The notes under the pieces are model-generated. The model was given only the letters and a program-made list of their open reading frames with translations. It ran no database searches and had not been told where the DNA came from. The position numbers and the translations under genes are program-made. A stretch of 64,000 nucleotides of DNA from Paraburkholderia hayleyella (GTDB lineage Bacteria > Pseudomonadota > Gammaproteobacteria > Burkholderiales > Burkholderiaceae), in NCBI RefSeq assembly GCF_009455685.1, contig NZ_QPES01000001.1, positions 1-64,000 on the forward strand, in the 5' to 3' direction. Shown here one piece after another: positions 62,412 to 64,000 of the stretch; position 1 is the first letter of the stretch; each line of letters begins with the position of its first letter.

Positions 62412-63359
62412 TCAAGACACCCGCTGGTAATAAACATTCTGCGGATGCTGTGCTTCGGCAAAGAAGAACCAGCGTTCCGCCACAAGCCCCGCGTACTGAA
62501 TCACGCATGCCGTACACAACAGCAGAGGCGCCATTGCCGAACACGCAGCCATCGCGCTCGCGCCGGTCAACGCGAACGGCAACGCAAACGCTGCCCCCAA
62601 AAAGCCAAACTTGACGACCTGTAGCATCTGGGGCGTCTGGCCATGGAAAAATTCACGGGTATTGAACGACCCTGCGGTAAAGCCGCGTGAGGTCTGTACG
62701 ATCTTCCCGCTCTTTATTCCGGTTGCGCTTTGCAACGTCGATTTGGGCCGCAGCCTGGCATTACGCACCAGCGCGGCAATCCGTCCGGCGCAGGCAGCGA
62801 GTGTCAAAACGCAAGCGCCCAGTGCCAGCCCTCGCGTCAGCGACGGTGCAAACAACGCTGCGCAGGCGGCTGCCAGCGTGCAACCCGAGGCGCATCCTTG
62901 CAACACAAAGTTCATCAGCGTGAGCGGGCTCGCCCACTCCTGCAAGAACCGCAGACACGCATAAATCATCGCGCTGCAAACAAACAAGGCGAGGCTTGCC
63001 AGCACACCACACGCACCGACCAGCAAAGTCCCATGCCAGTTCAGCCAGTGCGCCACGCCATAAGCGCACGTCAGCGCAAGAAACAGCGGCAGCGCGAGAC
63101 ATTCACGCGAGAGCCACGAGGTACGCCACATCGCCACCGCACGCCAGGCCCGCTCTGGATGCCCGAGATGAAAGAACGAGGCGAGCAGCCCAAGCAGGCC
63201 CAGCGTCAGCGCGGAAGCTGAACCAGCCAGATAGAACGCGGTGGGCACATCGAAGGCCGTCATCAACGAAAACGCCTCAACCAGCACAAGCGCGATGAGC
63301 AAGCCTTGTGCGGCACCTGACAGCGTAGTGAGAAAAACGACGGAAAAAGCAGGCCGCAT
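62412..63359 (-). CDS. DmsC-type membrane anchor subunit
   Basis: A 315-residue protein with eight likely membrane helices (for example LIALVLVEAFSLMTAFD, LALPLFLALTCAYGVAHWL, ALALGACVLTLAACAGRIAA) and the DmsC/NrfD-like HLGHPERAWRAVAMWRTSWL. It would anchor a molybdopterin oxidoreductase and pass electrons between it and quinone. It lies directly beside the Fe-S subunit gene on the same strand and 26 bp from the convergent pta. The function of its complex is unclear. Confidence 0.88.
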   Translation of the reverse strand: MRPAFSVVFLTTLSGAAQGLLIALVLVEAFSLMTAFDVPTAFYLAGSASALTLGLLGLLASFFHLGHPERAWRAVAMWRTSWLSRECLALPLFLALTCAYGVAHWLNWHGTLLVGACGVLASLALFVCSAMIYACLRFLQEWASPLTLMNFVLQGCASGCTLAAACAALFAPSLTRGLALGACVLTLAACAGRIAALVRNARLRPKSTLQSATGIKSGKIVQTSRGFTAGSFNTREFFHGQTPQMLQVVKFGFLGAAFALPFALTGASAMAACSAMAPLLLCTACVIQYAGLVAERWFFFAEAQHPQNVYYQRVS

Positions 63360-63419
63360 GCGGTCTCCAGGAGGATTGATGTATTTGATGTATTGATGAC
63401 TACGCTTGCGTGTACTGCG

Positions 63420-64000
63420 TCAGCGGCGTTTGGCCAGGGCCACCAGGTTGATTTCGCCAGAAGCCCGTTGTGCGTCAAGCGCAGGCTCAGACGAACGCGC
63501 CGCCGCGCTAGCGCACGTCGACCCCTTGCCGCAGCCGCACGACGACGTAGTGGCAGAAGGTGGCGTCGGAACACGTGGCAGATAGTGATTCGATGGCCGC
63601 GTATTCCACTCGGGCATCAGCGCATAGCCACCGCGTGCGGCAATCGCCTGGGCCGCGGCCGATTCAGGATCGTGGATGTCACCAAAGATTCGCGCCGACG
63701 TCGGGCACGCGAGAACACAGGCAGGCTGACGCTCACGCTCCGGCAAAGCCTCGTTGTCGACACGATCGGAGCACAGGGTGCACTTCGTCATTTCCTTGCG
63801 CCCTTCGTCAAGCTCACGCGCGCCATATGGACACGCCCACGCGCAATACTTGCAGCCGATGCACTTGTCGTAATCGACCAGCACGATGCCATCTGCCTTG
63901 CGCTTATAGCTCGCGCCGGTCGGGCAAACCGGAACGCAGGGCGGGTCTTCGCAATGCAAGCACGACTTCGGAAAATGCACGGTTTCTGTCAGCGGAAATT
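63420..64000 (-). CDS. DmsB-type 4Fe-4S ferredoxin subunit (partial, runs off the window)
   Basis: At least 193 residues of a four-cluster ferredoxin subunit: CLHCEDPPCVPVCPTGA, CIGCKYCAWACPYGA, MTKCTLCSDRV and ACVLACPTSARIFG carry the cysteine sets of DmsB-like proteins. The C-terminal 60 residues are Pro/Ser-rich with an additional CGCGKGSTC. The frame continues past base 64000 (FPLTETVHFPK...), so the start lies outside. Together with the DmsC-like gene it should serve a molybdopterin oxidoreductase encoded just beyond the window. Confidence 0.88.
   Translation of the reverse strand, partial: FPLTETVHFPKSCLHCEDPPCVPVCPTGASYKRKADGIVLVDYDKCIGCKYCAWACPYGARELDEGRKEMTKCTLCSDRVDNEALPERERQPACVLACPTSARIFGDIHDPESAAAQAIAARGGYALMPEWNTRPSNHYLPRVPTPPSATTSSCGCGKGSTCASAAARSSEPALDAQRASGEINLVALAKRR

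Overview
The window reads as a betaproteobacterial chromosome of the Burkholderiaceae, most like Paraburkholderia. It is GC-rich, opens with dnaA-dnaN-gyrB in the usual order beside the chromosome origin, and carries typical Burkholderia-group neighbours: def-fmt-LysE-htpX-rsmB-DUF4390-NtrY/NtrX, an OmpC-type porin, and the tauR-xsc-pta sulfonate genes. The genus is inferred from recalled protein similarity and layout, not from a search.

Layout. (1) 1-5.6 kb: replication core (dnaA, dnaN, gyrB). (2) 5.6-18.5 kb: a variable, visibly AT-richer region of defence-like and mobile DNA. It holds an intact three-gene operon (NdpA-type nucleoid-associated protein, PD-(D/E)XK-like protein resembling GapS4a, protein resembling GapS4b). 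It also has a complete IS407-group element abutting a truncated second IS3-family element, a stump of an alpha-oxoamine synthase gene, an IS256-family remnant and a DUF4236/LprI membrane protein. A decayed DUF3320/MTES_1575-type nuclease gene and an orphan class III nucleotide cyclase resembling the Pycsar cyclase PycC complete it. Two diverged direct repeats of about 165 bp bracket the middle of this region. (3) 18.5-22.6 kb: a one-strand catabolic cluster (GntR regulator, SDR dehydrogenase, BKACE/DUF849 enzyme, MFS transporter). (4) 22.7-30.8 kb: dbpA with a small zinc-ribbon gene, divergent cadR/cadA metal efflux with its operator, ychF, and a porin. (5) 30.9-36.7 kb: a Tat-exported molybdenum hydroxylase (Fe-S and Mo subunits) with a tri-haem cytochrome c, then a nitronate monooxygenase. 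(6) 37.1-52.1 kb: housekeeping genes (LysR regulator, topB, thioredoxin-like, dprA, def, fmt, LysE exporter, htpX, rsmB, DUF4390, NtrY/NtrX-like pair, tRNA-Phe). (7) 52.1-57.05 kb: a low-GC glycosyltransferase island inserted at the 3' end of tRNA-Phe and flanked by identical 59-bp repeats. (8) 57.1-64 kb: GNAT, tauR, xsc, pta, and a DmsC/DmsB-like pair cut by the window edge.

How the parts work together. DnaA, the clamp and gyrase form the replication module. The BKACE cluster looks like an uptake-oxidise-cleave route for a beta-hydroxy or beta-keto acid. TauR-Xsc-Pta would turn sulfoacetaldehyde into sulfite and acetyl-CoA. The Mo hydroxylase would pass electrons through its cytochrome to the respiratory chain. 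The gtr island would modify surface polysaccharide by the undecaprenyl-phosphate-sugar route.

The best candidates for something undescribed are the NdpA + GapS4-like three-gene operon and the orphan Pycsar-like cyclase, both in the gyrB-adjacent region. All family assignments come from motifs and recalled family patterns; no database search was run.
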